This document shows, piece after piece, positions 7,169 to 8,552 of a stretch of DNA of 8,552 bases. The stretch is from Gammaproteobacteria bacterium (GTDB taxonomy: Bacteria; Pseudomonadota; Gammaproteobacteria; GRL18): NCBI GenBank assembly GCA_027076245.1, contig JALTKC010000007.1:1-8552 (forward strand), written 5' to 3'. Position 1 is the stretch's first letter. Every line of letters begins with the position of its first letter. The position numbers and the translations under genes were made by a program. Under the pieces are notes generated by a model that was given only the letters and a program-made list of their open reading frames with translations, was not told the origin of the DNA and did no database searches.

Positions 7169-7196
7169 GTTAAGTGTTAAGTGCTAAGCGTTAAGG
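7169..7196 (+). repeat. four degenerate GTTAAGT heptamers (left arm)
   Basis: Four consecutive 7-bp units, GTTAAGT, GTTAAGT, GCTAAGC and GTTAAGG, start 8 nt after the lpxC stop. They are the reverse complement, in the same period, of the perfect array at 7281-7352. The right array is uniform and the left has diverged, suggesting that the right array was expanded or homogenised more recently. Confidence 0.85.
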
Positions 7197-7226
7197 AAGA
7201 GCCAGAGCAAAAGAATTTATCTTTAA

Positions 7227-7253
7227 GTAAATGCAAAATATTTTGAAATTTAC
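7227..7253. repeat. 27-bp near-palindrome inside the element
   Basis: GTAAAT-G-CAAAAT (7227-7239) faces ATTTTG-AA-ATTTAC (7240-7253). The central 12 bp CAAAATATTTTG is perfectly palindromic, and the outer hexamers are exact complements separated by one unmatched base on one side and two on the other. It sits near the middle of the 200-bp element, giving nested symmetry. A protein-binding site or hairpin is possible. Confidence 0.7.
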
Positions 7254-7280
7254 CTTGACGGGCGATAAAAAGAGCTTATT

Positions 7281-7352
7281 CTTAACACTTAACACTTAAC
7301 ACTTAACACTTAACACTTAACACTTAACACTTAACACTTAACACTTAACACT
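7281..7352 (+). repeat. tandem array of ten CTTAACA heptamers
   Basis: Ten exact copies of the 7-bp unit CTTAACA run from 7281 to 7350, followed by a partial CT. No copy differs. The preceding bases (AGAGCTTATT) do not continue the period. A perfect short-unit array of this length is prone to replication slippage, so copy number probably varies among strains. It is noncoding and lies just beyond the dciA stop codon. Confidence 0.97.
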
Positions 7353-7368
7353 AGCTCTTCAGCTCTTC
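7353..7368 (+). repeat. 8-bp tandem duplication at the dciA stop
   Basis: AGCTCTTC occurs twice in direct succession (7353-7360, 7361-7368). The dciA stop (TGA on the minus strand, 7361-7359) spans the junction. With only one copy the reading frame would end at the same codon in TAG, so the duplication changes the stop triplet but not the protein. Confidence 0.85.
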
Positions 7369-7820
7369 TCCCCCACATGCCTCGACAATCTCATCAACGT
7401 CTCCCTCAACCCATCATCTTCAATATGTTCTGCTGAATCCGCTATCACATTTGCGGCATTTTGTGAATAAATAAGCGTATTTTTTTTGTTTTTTGTGTTA
7501 ATATTAGAAAACGCTACTTTAATGTTTATTTTCTGTAACTGATTGAATTGAGGATCGTTTTGTAAAGCCCGCTTTAATTGGGGGGTGTAAAAACGCAGTT
7601 TGCTGGCCCAGGCAGGGCTGTTACAGGCCAGTTTTAGTTGTTGTTTATTTTTAAAAGCAACCACGGAAACCTGTTCTGCAAACTCTTTGGGTAAATAGGT
7701 CAGTAAGCGGTGGGTTAAGTAATCCAGGTAGCGGCTGTGTTGCAGCAGGCGGTCAATGCTGGCGTCAGGTTGTTGCAGAATTTTTTTCATAAGGCTGGAA
7801 TTTTTAAAATAAGGAACCAT
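7359..7820 (-). CDS. dciA: DUF721 family protein, probable DciA helicase loader
   Basis: The 153-residue product fits the DUF721 (DciA) family, the ancestral loader or operator of the replicative helicase DnaB in bacteria without DnaC. A KH-like domain lies at about 20-104: SIDRLLQHSRYLDYLTHRLLTYLP is followed by the diagnostic LKLACNSPAWASKLRFYTPQL (63-83) and LQKINIKVAF. A polar, Lys/Asn-rich linker (105-120) leads to a short C-terminal helix LRETLMRLSRH (138-148), as in other gammaproteobacterial members. Placement next to lpxC supports the call. The start at 7820 has AGG on the minus strand 6 nt upstream. Met11 (7790) is an alternative with no visible ribosome binding site, and the putative promoter lies very close to 7820. 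The coding strand holds an A6-C-A8 tract in the linker. Function is inferred from the family, not shown here. Confidence 0.8.
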   Translation of the reverse strand: MVPYFKNSSLMKKILQQPDASIDRLLQHSRYLDYLTHRLLTYLPKEFAEQVSVVAFKNKQQLKLACNSPAWASKLRFYTPQLKRALQNDPQFNQLQKINIKVAFSNINTKNKKNTLIYSQNAANVIADSAEHIEDDGLRETLMRLSRHVGEKS

Positions 7821-7835
7821 TGAACCTAATACGGG

Positions 7836-7844
7836 ATTGTAACA
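7836..7844 (-). promoter_or_regulatory. possible extended -10 promoter of dciA
   Basis: On the minus strand this reads TGTTACAAT, the same extended -10 as upstream of lpxC, within the shared 11-mer ATGTTACAATC (7845-7835). Transcription would begin near 7829, leaving only about 9 nt before the ATG at 7820, or about 39 nt before Met11. A second minus-strand candidate is TATTAT (7877-7872), preceded at 17 nt by a T run, which would give a leader of about 45 nt. Confidence 0.33.
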
Positions 7845-7880
7845 TGGAAAGAATCCCCAAAATGCACTTTAATAATAGAA

Positions 7881-7941
7881 ACATTTAAAAACGTAAAAAA
7901 CGTAAAAAATGTGACTGTGAGAAAAAAGAGTGTGGCTGTAA
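7881..7941 (+). promoter_or_regulatory. short repeats in the dciA/peptidase divergent spacer
   Basis: Three patterns occur together. ACATTT (7881-7886) and AAATGT (7907-7912) form an inverted pair. ACGTAAAAA is repeated in tandem (7891-7899, 7900-7908). TGTGACTGTGA (7910-7920) and TGTGGCTGTAA (7931-7941) are direct repeats with two mismatches, 21 bp apart, which is two helical turns. The last pair is 17 nt before the peptidase ATG. The spacing would suit an activator or repressor, but chance in AT-rich DNA cannot be excluded. Confidence 0.35.
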
Positions 7942-7957
7942 GCTGGTGTAAAACTAT

Positions 7958-8552
7958 ATGAATATTATACTAATAAGAAAAAAAACCGGGGCAACGCTGG
8001 ATGTTAATATCTCGCGTTCGTTTATTATTGTTGTTTCCCTTATTTTGCTGAGCATACCTGTACTGAGTTATTATCTTGGTGCTATGTCAAATGACAAACC
8101 GCCGACTCTGGCCGATTTGAATAAGCCGGAATTTATTGATCCAGTGCGTAGTAAGCTGAATAATATTATCGGCAGTGTCTATAAAGAAGAACTGGAGCAG
8201 CAACAGGAAGAACTGGATGCCCTGAAACAGCATAACCAGGAAAATATTAATGCTCTGACCAATACTCTGGCCAATTTACAGGCACATATTATTCGTCTGG
8301 ATACTCTCGGGGCTCGTTTGACCGATGTGGCCAAACTGGATAAAAAGGCCTTTAATTTTGATTTTGAACCCGCTGTGGGCGGTCCGGTAGAACCGGGTGA
8401 AGTCATTCAGGATATCCGTTACCGGGATTTTGTTAAACGGCTGGACAAGATATCAAAGGATATTGATAACCGCAGTAAACAGCTGGATATACTGGAAAAA
8501 ATCCTGATTTCAGAACATTTTCAAAATGCTGTTACCCCAACGGGTAAACCGG
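7958..8552 (+). CDS. M23 family peptidase-like envelope protein, 5' part
   Basis: This open frame runs off the window after 198 codons. The ATG at 7958 is fixed by an in-frame TAA at 7949; its ribosome binding site is weak. The product has a short basic N-terminus (MNIILIRKKTG), one transmembrane segment (about 21-43), then a periplasmic Gln/Glu-rich coiled coil (about 70-125). Next come RLDTLGARLTDVAKLDKKAFNF and GGP (113-143), blocks found before the catalytic domain of proteobacterial M23 metallopeptidases encoded between lpxC and secA. The last residues, TPTGKP, match the start of the linker to that domain. The zinc-binding HxxxD and HxH motifs are beyond the window, so it could be an active endopeptidase or a degenerate regulator. 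It is divergent from dciA. Confidence 0.8.
   Translation, partial: MNIILIRKKTGATLDVNISRSFIIVVSLILLSIPVLSYYLGAMSNDKPPTLADLNKPEFIDPVRSKLNNIIGSVYKEELEQQQEELDALKQHNQENINALTNTLANLQAHIIRLDTLGARLTDVAKLDKKAFNFDFEPAVGGPVEPGEVIQDIRYRDFVKRLDKISKDIDNRSKQLDILEKILISEHFQNAVTPTGKP

Larger units (their letters stand above)
7160..7359. repeat. 200-bp inverted-repeat element between convergent lpxC and dciA
   Basis: The left arm (7160-7195) and the reverse complement of the right arm (7323-7359) align over 36 positions with 33 identities and one single-base gap. Both begin AAGAGC and continue into GTTAAGT heptamers. The outer ends fall within the lpxC stop (TAA 7159-7161) and at the dciA stop (TGA, 7361-7359), so the element exactly fills the gap. 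The 127-nt interior holds a 27-bp near-palindrome and further heptamers. No open reading frame and no clear target-site duplication is seen. It could be a nonautonomous mobile element, a family of genomic intergenic repeats, or a large stem-loop acting on both transcripts. The structure is direct observation; the nature is unknown. Confidence 0.7.

Noticed and set aside
7255..7282. TTGACG - 16 nt - TATTCT promoter inside the repeat element
   Set aside because: The -10 matches only 4 of 6 and it would fire into the heptamer array antisense to dciA; likely chance in AT-rich DNA.
7281..7352. CRISPR-like array
   Set aside because: The unit is 7 bp, contiguous, with no spacers; it is a simple tandem repeat.
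8179..8406. 75-residue minus-strand open frame over the coiled-coil region
   Set aside because: Its Ser/Cys-rich sequence is the reverse reading of Gln/Glu-rich coiled-coil codons; the plus-strand M23-type frame explains the region.

Overview
The window is the 3' half of a division and cell wall (dcw) cluster from a Gram-negative bacterium, most likely a gammaproteobacterium. The order is murC (3' part), murB, ddl, ftsQ, ftsA, ftsZ, lpxC, then a DUF721/DciA-family gene on the opposite strand and the 5' part of an M23-type envelope peptidase gene. LpxC implies a lipid A outer membrane. The lpxC - DUF721 - M23 order after ftsZ is typical of gammaproteobacteria, where secA usually follows. murB lying between murC and ddl argues against Enterobacterales, whose murB is elsewhere. 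A DciA-type helicase loader argues against a DnaC-type one. I cannot name a genus. Base composition looks moderate, GC in the mid-40s by eye, with AT-rich spacers.

Layout. Positions 1-4703 are a tightly packed plus-strand operon. murC and murB overlap by 23 nt, murB and ddl by 4 nt (ATGA), ddl and ftsQ are 3 nt apart, and ftsQ and ftsA are 9 nt apart. A 180-nt AT-rich spacer (4704-4883) precedes ftsZ and holds a perfect 11-bp inverted repeat that touches the ftsZ ribosome binding site. ftsZ (4884-6056) is followed by a 193-nt spacer with a small hairpin at the stop codon and a probable extended -10 promoter for lpxC (6250-7161). lpxC and the minus-strand dciA (7820-7359) converge on a 200-bp repeat element. 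A 137-nt divergent spacer (7821-7957) separates dciA from the peptidase gene, which runs off the window.

How the genes work together. MurC, MurB and Ddl make peptidoglycan precursors (UDP-MurNAc-L-Ala, UDP-MurNAc, D-Ala-D-Ala). FtsQ, FtsA and FtsZ build the divisome. LpxC commits UDP-3-O-acyl-GlcNAc to lipid A. The M23 protein probably trims or regulates peptidoglycan. DciA serves DNA replication.

The genes are ordinary and complete apart from the two at the edges. The least ordinary feature is the 200-bp element filling the gap between the lpxC and dciA stop codons: about 36-bp imperfect terminal inverted repeats made of a 7-bp unit, ten perfect tandem copies of that unit in one arm, and a 27-bp near-palindrome inside. 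Other points are a repeat-built insertion in MurB, the inverted repeat at the ftsZ ribosome binding site, and a shared 11-mer upstream of lpxC and dciA. I see no CRISPR array, tRNA, rRNA, transposase gene or new multi-gene system.
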